Positions 1 to 5,882 of a DNA stretch of 5,882 nucleotides are shown piece by piece. Below the pieces are notes generated by a model, which saw only the letters and a list, made by a program, of their open reading frames with translations, did no database searches and was not told where the DNA came from. The position numbers were made by a program, and so were the translations under genes. Numbering within the stretch: the first letter of the stretch is position 1; each line of letters starts with the position of its first letter. The stretch is from Acidobacteriota bacterium (GTDB taxonomy: Bacteria; Acidobacteriota; Thermoanaerobaculia; Multivoradales; JAHEKO01), in assembly GCA_027296385.1 (NCBI GenBank), contig JAPUJD010000253.1:1-5882 (forward strand), in the 5' to 3' direction.

Positions 1-899
1 ACTTCGTAGTCCACCTGGATACGGACGATATCCTGGAGCGACTGGTCTAGCGGTGATGCGTAGGACCGCTCCCGCGGCACGTCGGGCAGGACCGCTGCCA
101 GCAAAGGCAGCCCGGCATCAGGGCGGTAGTCGGAGCTCGAGAGCTCGAGGCTCACGGTGAGGGCCTGGCGCTCGTCCGGCCGCCACGCGAACACCGGATG
201 GACGGCGGAAACATTGTAGTCGCGGCCATCACGGTAGCCATCGCTCTCCCGCCACAAACCGTTGAGGCGGAAGCTCGTCCGGCCCTCCGCGCTCGCCGCG
301 TTGAGGTCGAAAGACGCCTCCGTGGTGTCGAAGCTCCCCCAACCGATGCCGAAGGACGCGAGGCTGTGCGGCAGCGGTTGCTTGCGGACCAGATTGACCA
401 CTCCGGCCAGCGGGTTGCTGCCGTAGAGAAAGCCAGCTGGCCCCTTGAAGATCTCGACCCGTTCCACGTTGTAGAGCTGGTAGAAGGTGCTCTCCGGCTC
501 CGGCACGCCGTCGGTCAGGACGAGCGCGCTCGATAGCGAGTCGAAACCACGCAGGACGAAGAAGTCGAAGACTCCGGAACCGGTTTGCACGTTGACTCCG
601 CTCAGATTGCTCAGCGCATCGCCGAGCACCTGACCGTTCTGCTCTTCGATCAGGACGGAGTCGACGACACCGATGTTGGCCGGCGTCCAGACCTGGTCGG
701 TTGGCAGCTTGCTGACGATGGTGTTGGAGGTTGGCAGGTAGTCGAAGCTGTCCTCGACCTCGAGGCTCTCCTCGACGCGCTCGGCTCGGTCCGGCTCGCC
801 GGAGCCCTGTTGAGCGGCGACGGGGGTGGCGAGGCCCGCGGCAAGCAGCGGCCCGACCAACGAACAAAGCAAACTCAGCGGGCTGAGAGTCACTCTCAT
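1..899 (-). CDS. TonB-dependent siderophore-type outer-membrane receptor, N-terminal part (cut by window edge)
   Basis: This frame stays open from the ATG at 899 to the left edge, giving 299 complete codons without a stop; the C-terminal barrel lies outside the window. TonB-dependent receptors import siderophores, heme, cobalamin and other scarce ligands across the outer membrane using TonB energy. Residues 1-29 are a Sec-type signal peptide with a hydrophobic stretch and likely cleavage at VAA|QQ. A short acidic segment (EESLEVEDSF, about 43-52) sits where a TonB box is expected. Residues about 65-175 form the plug: FFVLRGFDS (113-121), LVLTDGVPEP (127-136) and the family hallmark NVERVEIFKGPAGFLYG (144-160) followed by NPLAGVVNLVRKQP (162-175). 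After that, alternating hydrophobic stretches look like the first barrel strands. The gene starts 34 bases after the propeller 2 stop, behind AAGGGGA with an 11-base spacer. The ligand cannot be inferred. A competing open frame at 867-229 is a shadow with no receptor motifs. Confidence 0.93.
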   Translation of the reverse strand, partial: MRVTLSPLSLLCSLVGPLLAAGLATPVAAQQGSGEPDRAERVEESLEVEDSFDYLPTSNTIVSKLPTDQVWTPANIGVVDSVLIEEQNGQVLGDALSNLSGVNVQTGSGVFDFFVLRGFDSLSSALVLTDGVPEPESTFYQLYNVERVEIFKGPAGFLYGSNPLAGVVNLVRKQPLPHSLASFGIGWGSFDTTEASFDLNAASAEGRTSFRLNGLWRESDGYRDGRDYNVSAVHPVFAWRPDERQALTVSLELSSSDYRPDAGLPLLAAVLPDVPRERSYASPLDQSLQDIVRIQVDYE

Positions 900-910
900 G
901 CGGTGAAGAA

Positions 911-917
911 TCCCCTT
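911..917 (-). promoter_or_regulatory. Shine-Dalgarno sequence of the TonB receptor gene
   Basis: Minus-strand AAGGGGA lies 11 bases before the ATG at 899. The spacing is slightly long, but it is the only purine-rich match in the 34-base gap and it supports that ATG as the start. Confidence 0.5.
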
Positions 918-933
918 GTGAAAGCTGTGCGAC

Positions 934-2145
934 TCAGTTGGATCGCAGGTTGAGGGCGACCAGCTCTTCCTGGTCGCGGACGAAGAGTCGGCCGCCAGCG
1001 AGCGAGGGCATGGTCCAGGTCTTGGTTTTGAAGAGTTGGAATCGGGAGCGTTCGGTGTACTGCCGGGGGTCGGCGTCAGCGAGAGCCAGGAGCCCCCGTT
1101 CGCTGAGGATCACGAGGCGGCCGTCAGCGTAGAGCAGCGAGCCCTTGGCGAAGCCGCGCTGTGCCCACTGCTCCTCGCCACTGGCAGAATCGAGGCACTT
1201 GAGCGTGCCGTTGTCGAAGCCATAGAGATAACCGTCGACCAGCACCGAGCTGTTGAAGTGGTTCTTCATCACCCGGCTACGCCAGACCTCGCGCACCGAG
1301 CGCTCTCCGATCTCGAGGACCGCGGCGCCGGTGTCGTACCCGCTGGAGATGAAAAGCCGGTTCGGCGGCAGAAACACTGGCATCGCGGCGTTGACGTCGT
1401 AGCTCGTCCTCCACGGGTGACGCCATAGAAGCTCGCCGTCGGCGGCGGCCACGGCAACCAGCTCAGTGCCGGAGAAGGACACGACCTGGCGTTGGCCACC
1501 GACGGTGATGGCGAGCGGGGTGGAGTATCCGGGAACGTCATCGTTGGCGTGCAAGCGGACCGGCTCGGTACGCTTGTCGAAGGCAACCAGCGAGTATCCG
1601 GGACGGCCGCCGACATCGACCACCAGTAGGTCGTCCTCCACCAGGGGCGAGGTCGAGACCCCCCAACGAGGCACGCGAGCGCCGAGCTGTTCGGGAAGGT
1701 CCACCCGCCAGCGAGTGGCTCCCGTGGCGGCGTCGAGAGCGTAGAGCTTGGCGCTGGCTCCGAGGACGTAGACATGGTCGCCGTCCACAGTTGGCGTCGA
1801 GCGCGGGCCGTCACCCTGGTCATCGCCGCGGTTGCTGTCGATCCTCACCCGCCAGATCTCCCGGCCGCTGGCGGCGTCGAGGCACACTGCGATCTCATCG
1901 CGACCGGAGCCGAAGAGAGTGTAAAGACGGCCGCCCGAGACGGCCATGCCCGAGTAGCCGTCGCCGAGCTCTGCGCGCCAGACCTCCGGCGGCCCGTCGG
2001 CCGGCCACTCGGTGAGTAGACCGGTCTCCGGCGAGCGGGCGTCGCCGGTGGGACCCCGGTAGCGCGGCCAGTCACTCGAAGCGAGGCCGGCGACCAGCAG
2101 GCTGGTGCAGAGGGCTGCGATTGTCTTGAGTGTCTTGTCGCGCAT
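934..2145 (-). CDS. Secreted PQQ-type beta-propeller protein (propeller 2)
   Basis: A 403-residue protein with a signal peptide (TIAALCTSLLVAGLASS, about residues 8-24), so probably periplasmic or surface-exposed. The mature part begins DWPRYRGPTG, a common opening of PQQ-like (BamB/quinoprotein-fold) repeat proteins. Blade signatures of the type LYALDAATGATRW recur: VCLDAASGREIW (87-98), LYALDAATGATRW (134-146), LVAVAAADGELLW (229-241) and LKCLDSASGEEQW (315-327). Total length suits one propeller of about seven or eight blades. I see no vicinal Cys pair of the quinoprotein alcohol dehydrogenase type and no c-type heme motif CxxCH, so enzymatic PQQ use is not supported; a binding or scaffold role is as likely. 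The frame is open upstream to 2481, but that extension lies inside the radical SAM gene. The ATG at 2145 gives a signal peptide and has a strong Shine-Dalgarno sequence. The product's partner and ligand are unknown. Confidence 0.9.
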   Translation of the reverse strand: MRDKTLKTIAALCTSLLVAGLASSDWPRYRGPTGDARSPETGLLTEWPADGPPEVWRAELGDGYSGMAVSGGRLYTLFGSGRDEIAVCLDAASGREIWRVRIDSNRGDDQGDGPRSTPTVDGDHVYVLGASAKLYALDAATGATRWRVDLPEQLGARVPRWGVSTSPLVEDDLLVVDVGGRPGYSLVAFDKRTEPVRLHANDDVPGYSTPLAITVGGQRQVVSFSGTELVAVAAADGELLWRHPWRTSYDVNAAMPVFLPPNRLFISSGYDTGAAVLEIGERSVREVWRSRVMKNHFNSSVLVDGYLYGFDNGTLKCLDSASGEEQWAQRGFAKGSLLYADGRLVILSERGLLALADADPRQYTERSRFQLFKTKTWTMPSLAGGRLFVRDQEELVALNLRSN

Positions 2146-2151
2146 CAGCGG

Positions 2152-2160
2152 CCTTCCCCT
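2152..2160 (-). promoter_or_regulatory. Strong Shine-Dalgarno sequence fixing the propeller 2 start
   Basis: Minus-strand AGGGGAAGG ends 6 bases before the ATG at 2145. It is the best ribosome-binding site in the window. It decides between this start and the longer open frame reaching 2481, which would put 112 low-complexity Ser/Arg-rich residues before the signal peptide. Confidence 0.75.
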
Positions 2161-2191
2161 GTCCTGAGGCTGACTCCCTCGGTGTCTCAAT

Positions 2192-3523
2192 CTAGGTGTA
2201 GCGGGCGCCGTGGTAGGCGCGATCGTAGAACTTCGGCAGGAGCGTGTCGACCTGCAGGAGCCCTCGGCGAGTGAGGCGTACCGAGTCGTCAGCCAGCTCC
2301 AACATGCCGAGCTCGGCCAGCTCGGCGAACGGGCGTGCGAACTCCTCGAGGATTTTGACTCCGAACTTGGTCTGGAAGTTCCCGACCTCGAGATAGCCGC
2401 GCTTGAGCTGCAGGATGAGCTCGCGGATGAGGCGGTCGCGATCGGTTGTCGGCAGTGCCCGGCCGAGCGGTAGACGGCCATCCCGCAGAGACGCCAGATA
2501 CTCGCCCCAGCCGTCGACGTTCTGGAAGTGGACTCCGCTGAGGTGGGAGAAGGAGGCGACCCCGGTGCCCAGCATGTCGCAACCGTCCCAGACCGCGTCG
2601 CGGTAGACGAAATGGGTGGTCTCGAGCGACCGCACCATCGTGTAGGCGGAAGAGACCTCGTAGCCGACCTTGGCCAGCTCCTCGAAGGCGTAGTCCTGCC
2701 AGGCGCGTTTGGTCTCCCAAGTCGCGAGCTCGGTGTCGAAGGTGCCGTCGAGAATGCGACCGGAGTAGCGCGTGTTGAAGGGCAGTTCCATCTGGTAGAT
2801 GGTCACGCTATCGGCCATCATGTCGACGGTCTTGGCGACGGTTTCGCGCCAGGTCTCCCAGCGTTCGCCGACCATGCCGGCGATGAGGTCGATGTTGAGC
2901 TGCTCGAAGCCCGCCGCCTCGATCCACGGCATGCAGCGCCCGATCTCCTTCGACAAGTGCGCGCGCCCGTTCTCGCGCAGGATCTCGTCGTCGAAGTTCT
3001 CTATCCCCAGGCTGAGCCGGGTCACGCCGATGTCCTTGATGGCGTGCACCTTGGTCTCCGTGAGGGTCCCCGGCTCGCACTCGAACGAGACTTCCTCGAC
3101 GCCGGTCCAGGGGATTGCCGCCTGGGCCCGGTCGACCAGCGCCTGCAGGTGAGAGGCGCGGATGAAGGACGGCGTGCCGCCGCCGAAGTAGACGAACTTC
3201 GGCCGCCGGCCGGCGATCGCCGGCATCGTGGCGTAGAGCTCGATTTCGCGGCCCAGGGCGTCGACGTAGGAGCCGATCTCGCTCGAGTTCTTGTCGGTGA
3301 AGACCCGGAAGTAGCAGAACTTGCAGCGTTTGCGGCAGAACGGGATGTGCAGGTAGATCCCGAAGTCGGCCTGCGGGTGTGGCGGCGCCGCCAACACTCG
3401 ATCGATCGCCGGCATGTGCTCCTCGTCCCAGAAAGAGAAGGGCGGGTAGTTGGAAACGAAAACGCTACCGACCTCGGTGTCGAGGGTCATAGCGCCTGTG
3501 GTGGCGGGCTCGGGTTTGGTCAT
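2192..3523 (-). CDS. HemN/HemW-like radical SAM protein (coproporphyrinogen III oxidase family)
   Basis: A 443-residue cytoplasmic radical SAM enzyme. IYLHIPFCRKRCKFCYF (56-72) holds the cluster ligands Cys63, Cys67 and Cys70 (CxxxCxxC). FGGGTPS (113-119) is the SAM-binding glycine motif, FECEPGTLT (148-156) and LSLGIENFDDEIL (170-182) are HemN-family core strands, and residues about 355-430 match the HemN C-terminal domain. True HemN has a further Cys in CxxCxC; here that position is Phe72 after Tyr71, so protoporphyrinogen synthesis is doubtful. A HemW-like heme chaperone, a ChuW/HutW-like heme-opening enzyme, or a class C radical SAM methylase-like activity are alternatives. An N-terminal extension containing VSNYPPFSFW (23-32) and a C-terminal RYT look like subfamily traits. 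The gene starts at the ATGA shared with the propeller 1 stop and has no Shine-Dalgarno sequence, so translation is probably coupled. Met12 is a possible later start. Confidence 0.92.
   Translation of the reverse strand: MTKPEPATTGAMTLDTEVGSVFVSNYPPFSFWDEEHMPAIDRVLAAPPHPQADFGIYLHIPFCRKRCKFCYFRVFTDKNSSEIGSYVDALGREIELYATMPAIAGRRPKFVYFGGGTPSFIRASHLQALVDRAQAAIPWTGVEEVSFECEPGTLTETKVHAIKDIGVTRLSLGIENFDDEILRENGRAHLSKEIGRCMPWIEAAGFEQLNIDLIAGMVGERWETWRETVAKTVDMMADSVTIYQMELPFNTRYSGRILDGTFDTELATWETKRAWQDYAFEELAKVGYEVSSAYTMVRSLETTHFVYRDAVWDGCDMLGTGVASFSHLSGVHFQNVDGWGEYLASLRDGRLPLGRALPTTDRDRLIRELILQLKRGYLEVGNFQTKFGVKILEEFARPFAELAELGMLELADDSVRLTRRGLLQVDTLLPKFYDRAYHGARYT
3520..3523 (-). other. ATGA stop/start overlap between propeller 1 and radical SAM genes
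   Basis: The TGA of propeller 1 (3522-3520) overlaps the ATG of the radical SAM gene (3523-3521). No Shine-Dalgarno-like sequence precedes this ATG, which favours re-initiation by ribosomes finishing propeller 1 and implies linked dosage of an exported and a cytoplasmic product. Confidence 0.75.
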
Positions 3524-4662
3524 TGGGTGTTCATACGTGCGAAAGCGAAGACAGTTCCGTCGAGAGTCGTCAGGACGAGCTTACCCTCTGCGACGGCCGG
3601 CGAGCTGGCGATGTCCTCGCCGGTCTCGAAACGCCAGCGCTCGGTGCCTGTTTCCAGCGCCAGCGCCAGCAGATCTCCCGACCGGTCGGCGACGTAGACC
3701 AGATCGCCCGAGATCACGGGCGAGGCGTCGATTCGTGCCCGCATGGTGAACGTCCACAGGCTCTCGCCGGTTGCGGGGTCGAGAGCGTGGACCAGCTTGT
3801 CGCGCCCGCCGATCACCACCACCGCGTCGTTCGCCGCCGCCGAAGCGTAGAACGGGAACTCACGAGACGGGTGGCGGTAGCGCCAGAGAATTTTACCGGC
3901 CACCAGGTCTACCGCCAGAACCTCGCTATCGAAGCTGCCGACGAAAGCACGTCCGCCATGGAGCGCCGGGCTGGCGGCGACGTAGCCGGCGAGCTCCACC
4001 TTCAGGCTCTCGGTGCCGTCTGAGACGCGAACCCCTCTAAGATAGCCGTCGCAGCCAGCGACGTAGGCGACGCCGTCAGCGATGGCCGGGCTGGCGTGAA
4101 CATACGAGTCGGTCTCCACCCGCCATGCCAGGGTGCCGTCGCTTGCGCGGACGGCGTAGAGGAACTGGTCGTAGGATCCGAAGAGGATGAGGTCGCCGGC
4201 GCGGTTGGCCGAAGAGATGATCTCGCCGTCGGTCTGGAAGACCCAGAGCCGCTCTCCCAAAGCCGCGTCGACGGCATGGAAGACACCGTCCGCGTCGCCG
4301 AAGTAGACCTTGCCCGCGAACACCGACGGCGAGGACTTGATCTCGGCCCCCGCGTCGTAGCTCCAGCGCAGCTCACCGGTGTCGAGCTCGAGGGCGCGCA
4401 GAACGCCGTCCAGGCCGGCGACGTAGACCCTGCCGGCGGCGATGGCGGCGCTCGACTCCGAGCCCTCCTCGATGGAGAAGGTCCAGGCCACCTCCAGCGG
4501 CGGCTCGAGGACTGTGGTCGCGACCCCGGACAGCGCGCTGTCGCCCCGGAACGAGCTCCACTCGGCGGCTGCGAGCTGGGCGGAGAAGAAGGTGAGCGCC
4601 ACGACGAGCGCCCTGCGCGACCGTGGGGAGCAACGCCGCGGGCTGCTAGAGCGCACCGGCAT
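3520..4662 (-). CDS. Secreted eight-bladed PQQ-type beta-propeller protein (propeller 1)
   Basis: A 380-residue exported protein. Residues 1-34 are a basic then hydrophobic signal peptide (RRALVVALTFFSAQLAAA) with probable cleavage just before Glu34. An SRRAL string makes Tat export conceivable, but Sec is equally possible. The mature part opens EWSSFRG and then repeats a unit of the form VYVAGxDGxLxALxxxTGExxW. The blade-closing position falls at Trp60, 100, 140, 180, Leu220, Trp260, 303 and 343: eight units, the first six exactly 40 residues apart. This is the BamB/quinoprotein fold. Beyond the signal peptide there is one Cys (204), so there is no vicinal disulfide and no heme-binding motif; catalysis with PQQ is not supported. 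The start overlaps the dehydrogenase end by 17 bases behind a weak GAAGAG site, and the stop shares ATGA with the radical SAM start, indicating tight co-expression. BamB itself is unlikely, since the usual bam neighbours are absent and there is no lipobox. Confidence 0.92.
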   Translation of the reverse strand: MPVRSSSPRRCSPRSRRALVVALTFFSAQLAAAEWSSFRGDSALSGVATTVLEPPLEVAWTFSIEEGSESSAAIAAGRVYVAGLDGVLRALELDTGELRWSYDAGAEIKSSPSVFAGKVYFGDADGVFHAVDAALGERLWVFQTDGEIISSANRAGDLILFGSYDQFLYAVRASDGTLAWRVETDSYVHASPAIADGVAYVAGCDGYLRGVRVSDGTESLKVELAGYVAASPALHGGRAFVGSFDSEVLAVDLVAGKILWRYRHPSREFPFYASAAANDAVVVIGGRDKLVHALDPATGESLWTFTMRARIDASPVISGDLVYVADRSGDLLALALETGTERWRFETGEDIASSPAVAEGKLVLTTLDGTVFAFARMNTQ

Positions 4663-5818
4663 AGATCTCTTCGAACGCGTTCTGGTCGACGGGTCGCGGG
4701 TTGAAGTTCGCGGTTCTCTCGTCGCATGCGGCCGCGGCCAACGAAGGAAGGTTTGGCGCCTCGATCCCGAAAGCCCCTAGCTGCGTCGGCAATCCGGTCC
4801 GGCGCCGGATCTCCTCGATTCGGTCGGCTAGCCCGGCGCCAGCGCCATCGGGCCAGAGCTCGCCGTAGAGGGCGTTGACCGCCGTCGTGTTGAAGCGAAT
4901 GACGCTCGGCAGCATGAGTCCGATCGCCTCGCCGTGGGCCACGTCTTGACTTGCCGTCAGCGCGTTGGCCGCGGCGTGAGCGGCGCCGAGCATCGAGCCC
5001 TCGATCGCCGCGCCGGCGAGGTGGGCGCCGAGCAGCGCCCGACTGGCGACCTCGGTCGATGCAGGCGGCTGAGCCGCGGCTTCCACCACGGGCTCCAGCA
5101 GGCGAAAGGCCCGGCGCGACAACGACGCCGAAGCGGGCGTCCGAACTGGCGTCACGTAGCTCTCCAACGCGTGCGACAGGGCGTCCATTCCGGTGGCTGC
5201 GGCGACGCGCCGGGGGATCGTAGCCAGCAGTGCGGGGTCGAGGATCACGACGCGGAAGCGCGCCTTCGGGTCGCCACAGGCCATCTTGCGATGTGTCTCG
5301 GCCTGCGAGATCAGGGCATACGACTGCGCGTCGCTGCCGGTGCCGGCGGTCGTCGGCACCGCAATCGACGGCAACATCTCCCGCGTCGCCTTGCCGAAGC
5401 CCCAGTAGTCCTCCATGCGCCCACCGTTGGTGAGCAGGAAATTCACCGCTTTGGCTGTGTCCATGGCACTGCCCCCACCCACTGCGGCAATCAGGTCAAA
5501 CTTTTCCTCCTCCAGCCGCGAGGCAGCTTCTTCCACCGAGCGACTGGTCGGGTTTTCCCGAACCTGATCGAAGACCAGAGCTTCCATCTTTGACTCCCGC
5601 AGCGAAGCCAGAGCGCACTCCAGATGCCCGGCCTCTCGGATCGCTGGATCTGCCACCAGCAGTATCCTGCCGGCTCCCATCTCCCGGGCAAGCGGACCGA
5701 TCTTGGACAGAGATCGTGGTCCAAAAACGAGCCGCTGGCCCAGATCCGCGGAAAAACCTGACAGACCGTTTTCCGGTAGGGGAGCCGAGGATTGGAGTGA
5801 TTTGTGTAGGGAATTCAT
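4646..5818 (-). CDS. Iron-containing (group III) alcohol dehydrogenase
   Basis: A 390-residue cytoplasmic NAD(P)-dependent dehydrogenase of the Fe-ADH family, which interconverts alcohols and aldehydes or ketones. RLVFGPRSLSKIG (29-41) starts the Rossmann-like domain, AVGGGSAMDTAK (112-123) binds the nucleotide, and PTTAGTGSD (155-163) is the family signature. The metal ligands appear complete: Asp212 and His216 in GMDALSHALES, His281 in LGAAHAAAN and His295 in VAHGEA. Length is typical for the family (about 380-390). The second His of the usual HxxxH motif (FucO His267) is Asn285 here. The start is set by an in-frame TAA at 5830-5828; no later Met occurs before residue 47, which lies inside the fold. 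There is no clear Shine-Dalgarno sequence. About 25 residues precede the first conserved block. As the first gene of the run it may supply or remove a carbonyl intermediate, but its substrate is not readable. Confidence 0.94.
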   Translation of the reverse strand: MNSLHKSLQSSAPLPENGLSGFSADLGQRLVFGPRSLSKIGPLAREMGAGRILLVADPAIREAGHLECALASLRESKMEALVFDQVRENPTSRSVEEAASRLEEEKFDLIAAVGGGSAMDTAKAVNFLLTNGGRMEDYWGFGKATREMLPSIAVPTTAGTGSDAQSYALISQAETHRKMACGDPKARFRVVILDPALLATIPRRVAAATGMDALSHALESYVTPVRTPASASLSRRAFRLLEPVVEAAAQPPASTEVASRALLGAHLAGAAIEGSMLGAAHAAANALTASQDVAHGEAIGLMLPSVIRFNTTAVNALYGELWPDGAGAGLADRIEEIRRRTGLPTQLGAFGIEAPNLPSLAAAACDERTANFNPRPVDQNAFEEIYAGAL

Positions 5819-5841
5819 GGCAAGCAGTTAGGATTCGAGAC

Positions 5842-5850
5842 ATTTTAGCA
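5842..5850 (-). promoter_or_regulatory. Candidate extended -10 promoter for the five-gene run
   Basis: Minus-strand TGCTAAAAT carries the extended -10 TGn element followed by a 5/6 match to TATAAT, in an AT-rich patch unlike the flanking coding DNA. It would place the transcript start about 16 bases before the dehydrogenase ATG. At 17-base spacing the -35 hexamer is a poor AACTAA, which an extended -10 can tolerate. A single short motif like this can occur by chance. Confidence 0.4.
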
Positions 5851-5871
5851 AAATCGGAGGGTTATTAGTTC

Positions 5872-5882
5872 CCGGTTACCGG
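5872..5882. repeat. 11-base dyad CCGGTTACCGG at the window edge
   Basis: Perfect 5-base inverted arms CCGGT/ACCGG around one T, 22 bases upstream of the candidate extended -10. It could be half of a larger operator or terminator stem cut by the window edge, or chance in GC-rich DNA. It is too short and too close-looped to be a hairpin on its own. Confidence 0.3.

Noticed and set aside
229..867. 212-residue minus-strand open frame overlapping the receptor
   Set aside because: Arg-rich translation with no domain. The neighbouring frame encodes an unmistakable TonB-receptor signal peptide and plug.
934..2145. Propeller 2 as a PQQ-dependent alcohol dehydrogenase
   Set aside because: At 403 residues it is much shorter than those enzymes (about 600), and it lacks the vicinal disulfide and any CxxCH heme domain.
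2146..2191. Possible small precursor-peptide gene or terminator in the gap before propeller 2
   Set aside because: Only 46 bases, with no convincing stem followed by a T-run and no start-to-stop frame of useful size with its own ribosome-binding site.
2146..2481. 112-residue N-terminal extension of propeller 2
   Set aside because: It lies within the radical SAM coding region, is Ser/Arg-rich low complexity, and would bury the signal peptide. The ATG at 2145 has a strong Shine-Dalgarno sequence.
2528..3697. 389-residue plus-strand open frame opposite the radical SAM gene
   Set aside because: It is antisense to a gene with clear cluster and SAM motifs, has no recognisable domain, and long antisense frames are expected in high-GC coding DNA.
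3520..4662. Propeller 1 as BamB, the outer-membrane assembly lipoprotein
   Set aside because: No lipobox Cys after the signal peptide and none of the usual BamB neighbours; only the fold is shared.
5496..5843. 115-residue minus-strand frame starting upstream of the dehydrogenase
   Set aside because: Out of frame with the dehydrogenase, no motif, and its start overlaps the candidate -10 element; it is a shadow of the gene's 5' end.

Overview
The window is a gene-dense, GC-rich stretch (roughly two-thirds G+C by eye) in which every supportable gene lies on the minus strand. Reading the minus strand from the right edge, there are five genes: an iron-containing alcohol dehydrogenase, a secreted PQQ-type beta-propeller, a HemN-like radical SAM protein, a second secreted PQQ-type beta-propeller, and the N-terminal 299 residues of a TonB-dependent receptor that runs off the left edge. 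The TonB-dependent receptor means an outer membrane, so this is a diderm bacterium. The style of the second propeller (mature start DWPRYRGP) and the receptor's plug resemble proteins I associate with Acidobacteriota and Planctomycetota-like genomes. That is an impression, not a proven placement.

Layout. 5819-5882 is a short AT-richer leader with a candidate extended -10 promoter and an 11-base dyad at the window edge. 5818-4646 is the dehydrogenase. 4662-3520 is propeller 1, which overlaps the dehydrogenase by 17 bases. 3523-2192 is the radical SAM gene, sharing an ATGA stop/start with propeller 1. 2145-934 is propeller 2, after a 46-base gap with a strong Shine-Dalgarno sequence. 899 to beyond base 1 is the receptor, after a 34-base gap. 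No gap exceeds 64 bases. I see no terminator, tRNA, rRNA, mobile element, CRISPR array or plus-strand gene.

The overlaps and small gaps make a single transcript very likely. Functionally the set pairs cytoplasmic redox and radical chemistry (dehydrogenase, radical SAM) with two exported propellers and an outer-membrane importer. The substrate is not readable from the sequence. A plausible but unproven reading is uptake and processing of a small molecule such as a metal chelate or tetrapyrrole. The dehydrogenase, HemN-like and receptor families are individually familiar. The combination, and the role of the propellers and of this HemN-like subfamily, is the part worth following up.
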